64,000 nucleotides of DNA from Pinus tabuliformis (Eukaryota; Streptophyta; Pinopsida; Pinales; Pinaceae), in assembly GCA_031772625.1 (NCBI GenBank), contig CM062820.1, positions 315,426,783 to 315,490,782 on the forward strand, written 5' to 3'. Below the pieces are notes generated by a model. That model was given only the letters and a program-made list of their open reading frames with translations. It was not told the DNA's origin and made no database searches. Position numbers and translations under genes: made by a program. Positions 23,290-34,176 of the stretch are shown one piece after another. How positions within the stretch are numbered: position 1 is the stretch's first letter; each line of letters starts with the position of its first letter.

Positions 23290-25221
23290 GATTAAATATT
23301 TTAACTACTTCACACGCAAACAAAGAAAAATCTCATTGAAAACCACCTAAAGCCTCTAAAGAACCAAACAATTTTGAATCACACGCCTAAAGAATCTAGG
23401 AGATCAAACCACACACAAACAGTAACTTTCTGTACTGAAAACACTAGTTGGTGATGAAATCCAACGTCGCAGAGTTCAATACAGAAATGGCGGTTGGAAC
23501 AGTTACCCCGGCAACCTCCTTAATTAATAGACTGGCACAAGTTTCTCCACTAAACCATCTCGAGTGAAGAGAACCCCCCAGAAAATCCAAGTGAGCCTAG
23601 CTGACGTCTGCTCCAGGTACAATGGGATCTTCCCTCCACCGTCACCTTAGGAAAGAATCCTATAGAATATGGTCACTATGGTTACCAACAGAAACAAATA
23701 TACCTAGGGGAACAATCTAGATCCGATACGCATGCAAGGGCAGAGTAACAAGATCAATCCCCTTGAAGGCTCCTTGACATAATCCAAGGTTTACCAACAA
23801 GTGACCCCAGGCTCCTCGACAATGGTTAATCCAAGGTTTACCGTTTTTAATACGTGAATATCTTCTATCGTTCCCAATGAGGAAGGATTGATTCCCACAC
23901 TGGTTCATATATGATCTCGTGCTTCTCCTTTAAGAGGAGCTTTCCCAGAGCATAGATGTAACAATTGGATTTTATCTCCTACCGCAAGATACAACTATTT
24001 GTTTGTTTTACTATCTTGGAGAGTTAATTACTCCCTACTCCAAGATACTAGCCTAAGCTATGTTGGTGATATAGAGCCCTAGAAATAAAAATATTACTAG
24101 ATAGATTTTACTTTAAGCGTTATTTTTATTGGTTTTTTCTTAAGTCAAAAGGTGCGGAGATGAAACTTATGGTGTGAAGACTCGACTCCAAATCACTAAA
24201 AATGCACTTAAGATGATAAGCAATCTTTTCCCTTCAATGAATTTCTAGCTAGGAAAGAGTTGAAAATGCAAATGCTTGTAAAAACAAAACTTTTCTTAAC
24301 AAACAAATCAAAAGAAGATCTTTTTGTCTTTTCCAATACACTCAAAAATGAGACAACTAGTTATGCTCACGAAAATTTCCATTTTTTTTCAAACACTCAA
24401 ATACTACAAAAACAAACTTTTTCAAAAGAGATATTTATTATTTTTATAAAACACTCAAAACTATGGAAAAATCTAATCTTGAGATCTATAAATTCCAAAA
24501 ACTATTTGAAATAAAAGCTTACAAGATTTCTTTTCAAGGATGTTTTACTTAGCTATATGCAAACTAAGGACTAATTTGTCCAGAATCACAAATCATTCAA
24601 AAAACAACCAATTTTTGTTTTCTTTTCTAAAAATGAAATCCAAAACTTTTAACACAAGTCCTTTCGAAGATTCACAAAGAGAAAAAACAAGATGGATTCC
24701 TCAACAAAGGCAGATTTTGCAAATGGTCAGACTCATAAGAAGGCCAGTAAAAGCCAAGGTGATCTGAGGCTTCTAAGGCTTCTAAGCTCTAAGCTACTAC
24801 AAGATCGAAATGAAAATCAAGCCCAGCAACCAAAACTTCTAGGAATTTCACCTAAAACCATAATGCCAATGGAATTAACCTAAGAAAAGTTCCTGACAAG
24901 TCACGTGCAGATCTGGGCAAAGGATAAAAGCACCTAAACAAATCCTAAGCTGACTGAAAGAGAAAATCTTAAGTTTTTCAAAATTTTGATAGGGTCCGCA
25001 AGGCCGCAGTTCACACAGGTGTGGGACCGCTCTGTGTGTAAAGCAAAAGTGCGAATAGGTCCGCACTGTGTTGCAAGCAGAGGGTGCGGTCCTCTCCCAA
25101 AAGTATGAAAAACAAAAAATAATTCAAGATCTACTAAACCTACCCAATTCCACACACAACAAGCCAAAAACGGAAACAAAAACACAGTTTCTCAAGTCAA
25201 AGTAAAAGCAAATCAAAAAAT
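23290..25221 (-). other. E2 5' leader
   Basis: About 1.9 kb between PBS and gag with no meaningful ORF. Near the PBS (24991-25094) it carries four or more GGTCCGCA / TGCGGNCC words, the same word as in the E2 U3 region and in front of the antisense gene. Long leaders are usual in Tat/Ogre elements. Confidence 0.6.
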
Positions 25222-25243
25222 CAAGTCCCCAGCAGAGTTGCCA
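25222..25243 (-). other. E2 primer-binding site
   Basis: The minus strand reads TGGCAACTCTGCTGGGGACT three bases inside the LTR. It resembles the PBS of E3 and E4 (TGGCGACTCCGCTGGGGA), with two changes. Tat/Ogre elements commonly use this site, reported as tRNA-Arg type; the tRNA assignment is from memory. Confidence 0.75.
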
Positions 25244-25246
25244 TTT

Positions 25247-26297
25247 TGTCAACCGGATGAGTCGTTCTTGCGAACAAGACTGACCTCCCTAGTATCTAAT
25301 GATATCTAGCTACAAACAAACCAATCAAATTCTATCTTTCTCTAAATATGCAATTTATAAATAAAGGCAAACAAGTGTTTTAGGCCTACCTTAGGTCCAA
25401 TGCAAGTTTGTGGAAGCCTCACTCCGTTGATCCAAATGAGCTCCCTTGTAGAGAATCTGCAAACACAAACAAGCACACAAATTAAATAGCACCTGAAAAG
25501 CCAATATAATAAAGCATACTTATCATGATGATCAAGGAATTCATGAAACAAATCACATAAGACAATTTGTTGAGAAAAATGACGCTGATTGTATTAATTT
25601 AAATCAAAGAAGAACTTTACAACCTGTGCCTTGATGTTGTACAAGCTCCTCCCAGGGTCCATCAAGAAGTCTCCTCTACTTTGACAAGTTTCACTCTCTT
25701 CCCAATGAAGCCAAAAGGTATGTGATCTCTCCTCTCAAGCTTAACTAGGAAGTCTCAATTCCAACAACATTTAGCCTCAAAAATGTTCAGCTTCTAACCT
25801 CTCTAGCAACCAGCCCAATGCCTTAATTTATAGTGTAATGGAGGGAAGTTACTAAGTTCTCCTTCAAAGGGATAAAGCCCTCCTTCAAAGGGATAAGCTC
25901 CTCTCATCAAGGGATTAGCTCCTTCACTTTTGGGATGCATGAACCACCTATGAGCGAACCATCCACGTCAAGATTCCTTCTAGAATCATCTAGAATTAAC
26001 CCAAAGTGAGTTTTTAAGAATAAACTTGCGCCTTTTTGACTTTCATAGGGGTCCACACCCACTCCTTTAGAGACAGAGCGGGCAGGTCCACAGGTAACAT
26101 GTACAGGGGGTGCGGGACCGCAGGCAACAGTGAGAGAAAGTGCGGAACCAGAGCTTTATTGATTTTTAAGGTCTTTCTCTCATTTTCAAAGCTTGACATG
26201 AAGAGTTGAGGTTTGAGACTTGCTTAGGAGGACAATATGAATGATGATAGACCCATACTGACTGTAAATAGTCATGGTGACAATATTTTGTGTAACA
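25247..26297 (-). repeat. E2 5' LTR
   Basis: 1051 bp, TGTCAACC to TGTAACA. A minus-strand TATA box lies at 25823-25832 and a GC-word cluster at about 26048-26148. It has an extra 18-20-bp tandem copy of CCTCCTTCAAAGGGATAA near 25870 compared with the other LTR. Confidence 0.9.
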
Positions 26298-26302
26298 AAA
26301 TG
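26298..26302. repeat. E2 target-site duplication, right copy (AAATG)
   Basis: Identical to 11011-11015. Confidence 0.9.
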
Positions 26303-27030
26303 CCCTATAAATTACAGGTGGTTGTCCAGCGAAAAACACTTGCCATTTCAAGAATTGAGTTGTTGAGATCTCAAGCACACATGAATCGTGAGCACTACAA
26401 ACTTCTGATAGCCAGTTCATTATTTGAGACATTACCGAAGGAGACACGGGAGTTCTTGTAAAACATCATGTCAGTGCCCACCAAAGCTATAGATACTGAA
26501 GTAGAGGAGTCAGTGTAGGAAATCAAGATGGAGGCAGAAGTAGCTGCTCCAAAGGTTACCAAAGTATTAGTGGAAGTCCCCAAATCACCGAGGACGTCGA
26601 TACCAAAGCCGACCCCAACCAATGAGACCGTGAAGGATAAAAAGTGGAAAGTAGCCTGCAATACTGGTGGGCACATCGCCAAGAAGAAACCCATCGAAGC
26701 CTATCGCACAGGAGAAGGGCAAAGCCATCAATCCAGAGCCGGAGGAGGAAGAAATTGAAGACATCCCGATGGATGATGAGGATGTGGGAATACATGTCGA
26801 GGAATTTTAAGCCTAGGGTGTTGACCCTATCACTCGATTGCCTGAATACGCTGATGAGCGCCAGTATTGTAGCAAGGATGGTGCAACTCTTGGGCTACCA
26901 GCTTTACTTATCAACCCGGGGTCTGTACAAACTTGAAGGTGACAGTGTTATATGCACAAGTAGAAGTGAAGGTCCCACCTGTTGTCACTTTTTCATCTGG
27001 AAAGAGACCCCACGGGTTCCAAGCTAGACT
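26298..27030 (+). pseudogene. H1 downstream ORF, 3' fragment
   Basis: Reads on from 11015 in the same frame (PYKLQVVVQRKTL, then SQAHMNREHYKLLIASSLFE). It has stops at about 26459 and 26516 and then a Lys/Pro-rich stretch. The piece WKVACNTGGHIAKKKPIEA looks like a damaged CCHC zinc knuckle, with Cys at the first position only. A further open stretch around 26815-26930 contains GVDPITRLPEYADERQ. I do not recognise the protein. A decayed gag-like or nucleic-acid-binding protein is possible but unproven. Confidence 0.4.
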
Positions 27031-27424
27031 TCTATAGAGTTAGAAGAAGCTTGATTCTTTGATGGAAGAAGAGCAAATCTATTCTAAGAGAGCTACTCTA
27101 CTGCAATAATGAAGAAAACAACATGTAATGCTAAATCACACCATATTCTCATTAACCATTTAAACAGCTAAACTAAGCAAAATTTCTGAATCAACACTAA
27201 CTTAATGCCGCTATCTAAGTTACTGAAGTAAAGAGCATCAAACCAAACTAATGTGTAAACAAGGAAACTAAACTAAGTCCGTTTTAGTGTTTTCGGTGTT
27301 TTGGTAAAATTAAGCATGCAAGGAGTCAAGTGGAAGAGCAAGCGAAGATCGAAATCAGTGAAAGGAGGATGTAATGAAGCAGAAGTGCATAGGAACTGTT
27401 GGATTGATCAAGAACAGTATTAAC
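27031..27424. other. H1 3' region, no gene seen
   Basis: AT-rich non-coding stretch leading into the minisatellite. No repeat or ORF stands out. Confidence 0.3.
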
Positions 27425-27805
27425 GGCAAACGAAAGGTGGAGATCTTATTGCAAAATATTATGTGAATAGATGGACAAACAGGGTTAACAAGAGACGAAT
27501 GGTAAAGAACTTATCACAGGGGCTTGAGTGAATAGATGGACGAATAAGATTAACGGAGGATGAGCAGCAAAGATCTTATCATAGGGGATTAAGTGAATAG
27601 ATGGGTGGACAAGATTAACGAAAGATGAATAGTAGAGATCTTATCGTGAGAGATTAAGTCAATATATGGGCGAACAAAACTACTCGGGAGATGAATGGCG
27701 GAGATCTTATTGCAGGAGGTTAAGTCAAGAGATGGATGAACAGGATTAATCAAAAGATGAGAGATGAAGATCTTATCATGGAGATGAAGTAAATAGATGG
27801 AAGGA
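27425..27805. repeat. 65-bp minisatellite, about six units
   Basis: The word GATCTTATC recurs near 27442, 27507 (as GAACTTATC), 27572, 27637, 27702 and 27768, spacing 65-66 bases. Each unit also holds a GTGAATAGATGG-like and an AAGATTAACG-like block. Units are diverged by about 20-30 percent. Confidence 0.8.
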
Positions 27806-28023
27806 TCACATCAAGTCACATGGCAACAGAAGAGTAAGAAAACGTGTAGAATGATGAAGCAGGTTTCCGTAGGCAGTAAGAAGTTTCTCGCGTGCCCTCA
27901 TGGCTGTAAGCAGAATTCCAAAATTTTACACGATTAGCCTAACTGCGTGACACATAGCATGAGAAAAACAATTTTCTTGCGTGCTCTCGGGCAGATATCA
28001 GCCATGAAAGAATCTGCACGAGA

Positions 28024-28160
28024 TTGCGCAATAGTCGTTGGATCAAGCTAGATAGATCGACAGTGGAGATTTGGAGCTCATAATGTATTAAGATGACGCG
28101 ATAGTCATTGGATCAAGCTAGACAGATCAATGATGGAAATTTGGAGCACATAAATTCAAA
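28024..28160. repeat. 69-bp direct repeat, two units
   Basis: GCGATAGTCATTGGATCAAG and about 40 following bases occur near 28027 and again near 28096, each with a few changes. Confidence 0.65.
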
Positions 28161-28329
28161 CATTGAAATGAATACAAAGAAACTATGCAACACACGGTTG
28201 ACGATGGTTGGTCAGGATTGCCGTGAAAGGAAATTTATGGGTATAATCCTTGCTAACCTGCTAACTGAAGAAAACGGCACAAACGGAAGCAAACTAAAAC
28301 ACAACCAATCTACGCTACACTTTTGTAAT

Positions 28330-28505
28330 GGAAATGCAACTACTTAATCAAATGAACGATTAAACCATGAATCTATGCGCTACAATGTTGTAATGGAAAT
28401 GCAGCTACTTAAGCAAATGAACGATTAAACCATGAATCTATGCGCTACCCTGCTATAATGGAAATGCAGCTACTTAAGCAAATGAATGATTAAACCATGA
28501 ATTTA
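28330..28505. repeat. 65-bp tandem repeat, 2.6 units
   Basis: GAAATGCAGCTACTTAAGCA begins near-identical 65-base units at about 28330, 28395 and 28460. These units are far less diverged than those at 27425-27805, although the period is the same. Confidence 0.85.
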
Positions 28506-28517
28506 GGTTAACATACA

Positions 28518-29164
28518 TGTACAATAAAGAGGAGCCTTAGCTACTAGGGTTAGGCCCTAACCCAAGAGCTTCAACCCTCTGAGTTAACTCAGTGCTAGCT
28601 CGAAACAAAACTCATTCTTATTATCAAAACAATGGATTACATCTAAAAAATGTCACAAGTATTGCAACTCGAAAATAAAGTAGAGTTTTACAATCAAAAG
28701 TCTAAATCCTACTAAGGTCGTACGCCTCTCTACTTATACATCTGAAGTCTCCAACGACTTCCTTAAAATTAGGGAGGCTCAGCTCCCAAACTCGAGATAA
28801 ACTGGTGCTTTGACTTCCACTTGCTCAACTGTCTTCTATTCCTCATGATTTGGTTGTCTGTACTCCGAGATGATGGAGGAATATTCGAATGGGGGGGAGT
28901 AAATGAGGAGGATTTCCCTCCTATAATTACTCTCCCTTGTCCCATTCAATCTTTGACCAAGGTCTTTGCTAAAATTCCTTGATTTTATCCTTTAATCCTG
29001 CATTACATGCACATTAGACCACAAAGCAAAATATCCAACTCTAACTCATCTCATAAACAAAATATAATCAAAAGTATGCAATAACTTGTGAGAATAGTTG
29101 GTTTGACTAAGCTAGGAGGTGAATTAAGGCCCATATAATTACCCAATAATGAGGCTCATCATCA
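28518..29164 (-). repeat. H2 3' LTR, left edge uncertain
   Basis: On the minus strand a polypurine tract (CATTAGGGGGT, 29165-29175) is followed by TGATGATGAGCCTCA. The E5 LTR starts TGTTGAGCCTCA after its tract, so the edge at 29164 is well supported. The other edge is set at TGTACAAT (28518) only by the TG rule. That gives 647 bp, against 1764 in E5, so it may be wrong. Confidence 0.45.
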
Positions 29165-29201
29165 ACCCCCTAATGAAAGTGTTGCTCATCCTCTGAGAAA
29201 C

Positions 29202-29828
29202 TTAGTCAATGTCCATGTCCTTCATGGCTCTGGTAGCCTCTCTGACATCCCATGCCTCTACTTTGGTTTCTTCTTCTTGTGCATAGAAGTCTACTTTCCT
29301 TTCTACCTCTTCCCACTTCCTCTTTTCATCTTCTTCTTTTCTCCCTTCAAGCATCCCTAGCAATAGTGGTGGACTGAGTTTTAGGCCTATCCAATTGACC
29401 TTCAACCTTTGCATAGATTGCGTATACATAGGTGTCATGTTGAGTGCCTCTCTCAACCTTTGAAGGGAGTGATATTCTCTTATCTTCAAGCTGTATTGTA
29501 GTGTGTTCCATCTACTTGAGCAGGCATGTATACTATCATCTCCTAGTAGCCTAAACATATCCTCAAAATGTGAAATTGCTTTCTCTTGGGCAACAAAATA
29601 TCTAGGTGCCAGTGGAGGATCATTTGCAATTAGATCATGGTTGTTGATTAGGGCCATGGGATTTGATTGTTTAGATATGATGAAAAGAGGTTCATTTTTC
29701 TCTCTGGCCAATATTCTCTTCATCTTTGTAGCCCTTGACTCCTCATGGTTCATCCATGATTCCAAAGCCATTAATTGTAGATCTCCTAGCTCGGTATTAG
29801 GATCCCAAATATTCATGTCTATAAGGGC
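29202..29828 (-). pseudogene. H2 extra ORF, C-terminal part
   Basis: Open minus-strand frame ending at 29202. It contains MNIWDPNTELGDLQLMALES, further helical charged stretches and an acidic, Lys-rich end (EGRKEEDEKRKWEEVERK). The first codons of the open stretch at 29888-29834 are E3 LTR sequence. Removing E3 joins this frame to 37683-37932. The C-terminal half does not resemble the E5 ORF. Function unknown. Confidence 0.5.
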
Positions 29829-29833
29829 CATGT
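29829..29833. repeat. E3 target-site duplication, left copy (CATGT)
   Basis: Repeated at 37678-37682, directly outside the second LTR. Confidence 0.9.
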
Positions 29834-30874
29834 TGTTATAGACATTTTTGTGCCTTACAGCTTTAAGCATGAAATGTCCATAAACCAAGGGCTCCTAAGT
29901 CCCTAAAAGTGTTGTTCTAACTCCTAAAGGAACAAGGTCAACAAATTACAGCTTCTCCCAGAAGTTCTCCACCAGAAACTGCTCAGAATCAGTCAAATCA
30001 GGATCATTTCAGCTGCTCCACTAGCCAAGTGCATTGCATAGCACCCAGGTCCACTAGCTAGGTGCGTTGCAATGCACCTAAATGCACTACTAGGGTGCGT
30101 TGAGCGGGAAATGACAAGTGGCAAAGTCATTCCACGAGGTGGAGAGACAATGGAAGCTTCCAGAATCTTCTCCAATGACACTTGCCTCACTGAATTCGAC
30201 CAAAGATGAGTAAGAGGCTCTCAGTCTCCAAGTGGAAGCAAGAACTGACAGAGAGAAGACACTAGTCAAATCATAAGCTGACTCATACTCCTTGCATACA
30301 TCTATATATGGATCCCTCATCCCAGAGATCCAGAGGCTGGAATTTTGTACATTGCCGAGAATTGCTGTTGGTTTTGAGATAGATATCAGAGTATTGGGTG
30401 ATTTATGCTTTGTTGGAGGTGAAGAGGGGCTTCTTTGCTGGGAGGTTGATGCTGGATCAGGAATCATCGGTTGTAACTCCTCCTGGATCTTCTTGTTATA
30501 TCAATAAAACTATTTGAGTTTCTCCTACATGCTTGTGTATCATTGATGTTTGTTACATTTGTATGTTTAGCTTAAATCTGATCCTAAGCTTTTTATGAAT
30601 ATAAACCCATGTCTTTGTATAGTTTCCTTCTTCTATGATCTTGCAGGTATTTGGTGAAGCTGGGCAAGTAAGGGAGCAGGTAGCTGGAAGCTATCAAAGA
30701 GGAGAGAGATTGGATCAAAGGACTAGCGCAAGACACAGGTTGGTTCATCCTATTTCTCTTTGTTTATAGTTCATAAAGAAGAATACAAAAGTAGTTTTCT
30801 CTGTTTGTTTCTAAGGTCATTGTCACACCTTAGTGGGATAGGGTCGTTCTGAATAGACACTTTTCCCGTTAACA
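29834..30874 (+). repeat. E3 5' LTR
   Basis: 1041 bp, TGTTATAGAC to GTTAACA. TATA box TATATAT lies at 30303-30309 and the poly(A) signal AATAAA at 30503-30508. A U3 cluster of GTGCGTTGCA words at 30035-30105 includes a near-perfect 20-base palindrome at 30060-30079. Confidence 0.92.
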
Positions 30875-30877
30875 AAA

Positions 30878-30895
30878 TGGCGACTCCGCTGGGGA
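30878..30895 (+). other. E3 primer-binding site
   Basis: TGGCGACTCCGCTGGGGA directly after the LTR, separated by AAAA. Same class as in E2 and E4. Confidence 0.85.
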
Positions 30896-32607
30896 CGATT
30901 GTCTAGTTAGTTTGTTTGTGTTTCTCTTGTTGTTTGTTTCATAAACTTAGAAGTAGCAAATCAAACTGCATTTGCCATTAACAAATGCAAAGTAGACATC
31001 TGCTGCTTCAATCCATTCACTGGATCTGTTTATGATTTGAATAGCTGATTCACAAATGATCTGATTGCCCTTTGTGATAGCTCTTAGACCTCCTTTAAAT
31101 CCACCCTCTGATTGTGCATTACTGATTGCTTTTACTCGGCCAAAAACCATAGATTAAACTGCAAACCGTGACCCAGAACCCAGATAGAATTCTCGTTTCT
31201 GCCCCAGCGCAGGTACTATGAAGAGTTCCTGCATTTCAGCGCAGTTCTTGAGAGGGCAACTTGCGTTGCAATCCAGTTTCTCTGTGTAACAGGTGCGTTG
31301 ATCAGCCTAGCCTTGTGCAGCTGAGATTCTTTGCTCAATTTTTTCAGTTTTGTCTCTGATTTTTGCAGCCTGTGATCAGTGTATGTGTCTGTTTAAAAAC
31401 CCCTTTTCCTTACTGTAATTCCACCTCAGTTGTATAAAAGAAACTGTAGATGTTTTTGTGTGTTTGTTACGTTATTTACAGTTTTCATTTGCAAAAGTAG
31501 AATAGTCATACTGTCGACCTTTGATTTAGATCTGTCGCAAGTGTCGATTTTGATCATAGGAAAAAGTTTATTTGTTGTTGACAGTCGATTATGCTTTTAC
31601 TTTTTCCTTTGGTCTGAATTTGTGACTTTCTAGTGTCGAAACGAGTATTTATTTCAAAATCATAAAGTGTCGTAATCGTCTCTACCTTTTGATTTCGAAA
31701 AGAAGCTTGTTTGTGTTTTTCACTTGAAAGCGAATTCGGATTTGTACAACAACTTTTTTTTTGGCATCAATATTAAGAAAGTGAAAAACAAAACACATGC
31801 ATGTGCATTTGCATATTGGCAATCTGTTTGGCTTGATTTAGGAAAAGTGCATTTACAGTGTGCTCTTTGCTCTTTGCGAAAAGATTGTGTCTTTCTTTTC
31901 CCCTAGTAGCTAGGATTTTCATTGCTGAAAAGAGATAAAAGTTTGTTTATCATCTTTAGATTGCATTTTAGGAATTACATCTACATCTCGTGGTGATCCC
32001 AAAAGGCAAACTTCATAAGAAAGATCAATTTAAAATAAACTCAATGAACTTAACAACGCTTTGGAACTTAACGCACAACATTTAGAGGTCTAGGCTAGAG
32101 ATGTATTCCGGCGTCGTAAAGCCTGGTAACTGTTGTCCTCACTGATGGTTGGGTGATTCCTCCACTTTGAGACGATAAGTGCCAGTATGGACTTGTGCTC
32201 CCACGTACCGTCGAGTATATATTGGGAGACCCCTATAGGCTTAAAACCTTTTATCCATAGGAAGCCGTGTCGGCCGCCCTACTGATCGCAATGCACCGAA
32301 TACAGCATTCGGGAAGATTGACTGCCGTACCGTAAAAAGTATTCTGCAATTTTGCAATTGGTTTGGTACTCCTTCTACCTAGACCTCCAAAGCAGTCCCT
32401 TTCGTTCCTTTTCAGACTCCTTAACGGAAAAGGTCCATCTGAGCACTTGTCACTTCAGGCTCATTAAAAATCGAAGGAGACTAGAGTCATCTTTTGTTTT
32501 TTCTCGACTCTTAAAAACTGAAAAAACAAGTTGTGTCAAAGCGTGTTAAAATTTATTTTAATCGGAATATTCAAACCCTTTTCCTACGTTGATCTTGGGT
32601 TGAGAAA
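30896..32607 (+). other. E3 leader
   Basis: 1.7 kb without a credible ORF. It contains GC words TTGCGTTGCAATCC (31261) and AGGTGCGTTGATC (31291), which repeat the U3 word, several GTGTCG words (31490-31680), and two stem-loops near the gag start. These are 32407-32413/32427-32433 (CCTTTTC/GAAAAGG) and 32494-32503/32520-32529 (TTGTTTTTTC/GAAAAAACAA). Confidence 0.6.
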
Positions 32608-34176
32608 ATGGAGCCTACCAACCAAGGAATTCCCCTTGGTGGAAATCCTAGTCCCTTCTCCTCTTGGGGAGATGTTGGTGCGCCCCATATGGCCACATTG
32701 TCGCTTCCAGGACTGACAATTGGCTTGCCAGTATGGCTCTTCTCAACCAATGTCGTTCAGAACACCACTATTCCTGAACAATCGAATCAGCAATTAGACG
32801 AGTCCAGAGTTACCCACCAGCCTTCTACTTCCTCTAATTCTTCCTCTCCTCCTTCCTCTTCGCTTGATGGAGCTGGTAAAACTAAAAACCAAGTTCCTAA
32901 GGAGAAGAAGGAAAAGAAGAAGAAAGAGAAGAAGAAGAAGGAGCCAAAGGCGAATGTGGGAAAACGAGTGTCATCTAACGAAAATCCACACACAGCACCG
33001 ACCAGGCCTAAATTGCCATGCGTCATTTGCAAAGGAGACCACTTTCACAGAGATTGTCCTTGCATCCCCCGGATACTAAGGGACTGGTCTCCTTGTTTGC
33101 ACAATCCAGTGTCATCAACCTTTGGTGATCATGTTGAAAGCACACCGTCAACTAGTGAAAGTGAAGCCCCAGGACAAAAAGGGAAAGCTAGATTTCCTTG
33201 TAAACTGTGCGAAGGCGACCATGCCCTCCACCGTTGTCCCTTCTTAGACGAAGCTAAAAGAGTTTTGGATGATCGTCCGGTTTCACCGTTACGACTTCCT
33301 CCTGGATATAAAAAACTCTTGCCGAGTCCGTCACTAGTTGAGAATCCAGCTGGCCCGCTCAGGTGGTCGGCTGAAGCGCCTATCATTGAAGATAAACCAA
33401 CTGAATCAATACCAAACGAAAGTCAAAAGGTCGAGGCGGCAGTTGACCCGGTCTTGCCTTCAGAGGTTTTATCTTTGGATGATACAGTCACTGAAGAGAA
33501 CAAGGATGACACCGTCCAAATTCTCTTCATCAACACAGACTCCGACGAACATGGGGGCAATCTACCCATTCCTTTACCGCAGGAAGGAAGTTCGTCAGAG
33601 CCATACCCGGCCGTCTACTCGGTCCCACCTCCAAGCAACCTAGTTGTCTCCTTCAACTGGAATCAACTAGGCAGACCCCGTTTGCCAGCAAGCATACCAT
33701 TCCGAATTATCGTTCAAATATATAGAATGGTCATGGCTGGTACCATCATAGATGAGGGGGCTTCTGTGAGTATCCTTTCCTCTATTTCTTGGAAAGCGCT
33801 TGGTTCGCCATCGCTATCGCCTGAGATGAGAAATCTGACAGGCTTTGACAAAGGAACCAGTCGACCTTTAGGGATCCTTCCCGATGTGCCCATAACATTG
33901 AGAAGGAAGACAGTTCGCATGAACGTCATGGTAGTTCAAGGACCCTTGGATTATAACCTACTCCTTGGACGAGACTATATTTATTGCATGGGAGCCATCG
34001 TCTCCTCACTCTTTAGAGTAATGTGTTTTCCGCACGAAGGAAGAGTGGTCAAGCTCGTGGACCAGCTTTCATTTCCCGGATCATGCATAGCAAATAGTCA
34101 TATACCGTCCCTAAATGGTCTCTTCACGCAAGAAATGTCTCAATCCCCAGTCCGTCCTCCCGATGAGCGCGAGTAA
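32608..34176 (+). CDS. gag: E3 gag-protease protein without capsid domain
   Basis: 522 codons, intact, from the ATG at 32608. The N-terminal part (1-60) is Pro/Gly-rich, then Ser-rich, then a Lys-Glu run (about residues 97-115). Two CX2CX3HX4C knuckles follow, CVICKGDHFHRDC (138-150) and CKLCEGDHALHRC (198-210), spaced as nucleic-acid-binding motifs. The C-terminal third is a retroviral-type aspartic protease with TIIDEGASVSIL (Asp at about 382) and PLDYNLLLGRDY (about 446-457). No capsid-type gag helices are visible, unlike E2 gag. It may bind the element RNA and join particles made by a Tat helper. The D-E-G-A active site is the same as in E2. The E4 copy is a broken version. Confidence 0.85.
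   Translation: MEPTNQGIPLGGNPSPFSSWGDVGAPHMATLSLPGLTIGLPVWLFSTNVVQNTTIPEQSNQQLDESRVTHQPSTSSNSSSPPSSSLDGAGKTKNQVPKEKKEKKKKEKKKKEPKANVGKRVSSNENPHTAPTRPKLPCVICKGDHFHRDCPCIPRILRDWSPCLHNPVSSTFGDHVESTPSTSESEAPGQKGKARFPCKLCEGDHALHRCPFLDEAKRVLDDRPVSPLRLPPGYKKLLPSPSLVENPAGPLRWSAEAPIIEDKPTESIPNESQKVEAAVDPVLPSEVLSLDDTVTEENKDDTVQILFINTDSDEHGGNLPIPLPQEGSSSEPYPAVYSVPPPSNLVVSFNWNQLGRPRLPASIPFRIIVQIYRMVMAGTIIDEGASVSILSSISWKALGSPSLSPEMRNLTGFDKGTSRPLGILPDVPITLRRKTVRMNVMVVQGPLDYNLLLGRDYIYCMGAIVSSLFRVMCFPHEGRVVKLVDQLSFPGSCIANSHIPSLNGLFTQEMSQSPVRPPDERE

Larger units (their letters stand above)
11016..26297 (-). mobile_element. E2: full-length Tat-type Ty3/gypsy retrotransposon
   Basis: A 15,282-bp element with two LTRs, a perfect 5-bp TSD, a PBS at the right LTR and a polypurine tract at the left LTR, so it reads right to left. 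The order in element sense is gag, protease, RT, RNase H, integrase, a second RNase H, then a long 3' region holding an antisense gene. A degenerate first RNase H, an added archaeal-like RNase H and an antisense ORF near the 3' LTR are known traits of the plant Tat/Ogre group. LTR pair divergence is about 34 substitutions in 1029 bases by eye, plus an 18-20-bp tandem duplication in the right LTR. The coding region has about four stops before the integrase part, one frameshift and several lost catalytic residues, so it is now defective. Confidence 0.9.
26298..28517 (+). mobile_element. H1 right part: downstream ORF and minisatellite-rich 3' region
   Basis: Continuation of H1 after the E2 insertion. 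It holds the rest of the downstream ORF (to about 27030), AT-rich filler, and two arrays of about 65-bp tandem units. The right limit is uncertain because the H2 LTR edge is not firmly placed. Confidence 0.55.
28518..29828 (-). mobile_element. H2: old Athila-like element, 3' part
   Basis: Holds the 3' LTR, polypurine tract and the C-terminal half of the extra ORF. It continues at 37683 beyond the E3 insertion (target CATGT). The reading frame of the ORF joins across E3. Confidence 0.65.

Noticed and set aside
29503-29841. 112-codon plus-strand ORF opposite H2
   Set aside because: Antisense shadow of the H2 extra ORF.
30944-31150. 67-codon minus-strand ORF in the E3 leader
   Set aside because: Short, not kept in the E4 leader, no motif.
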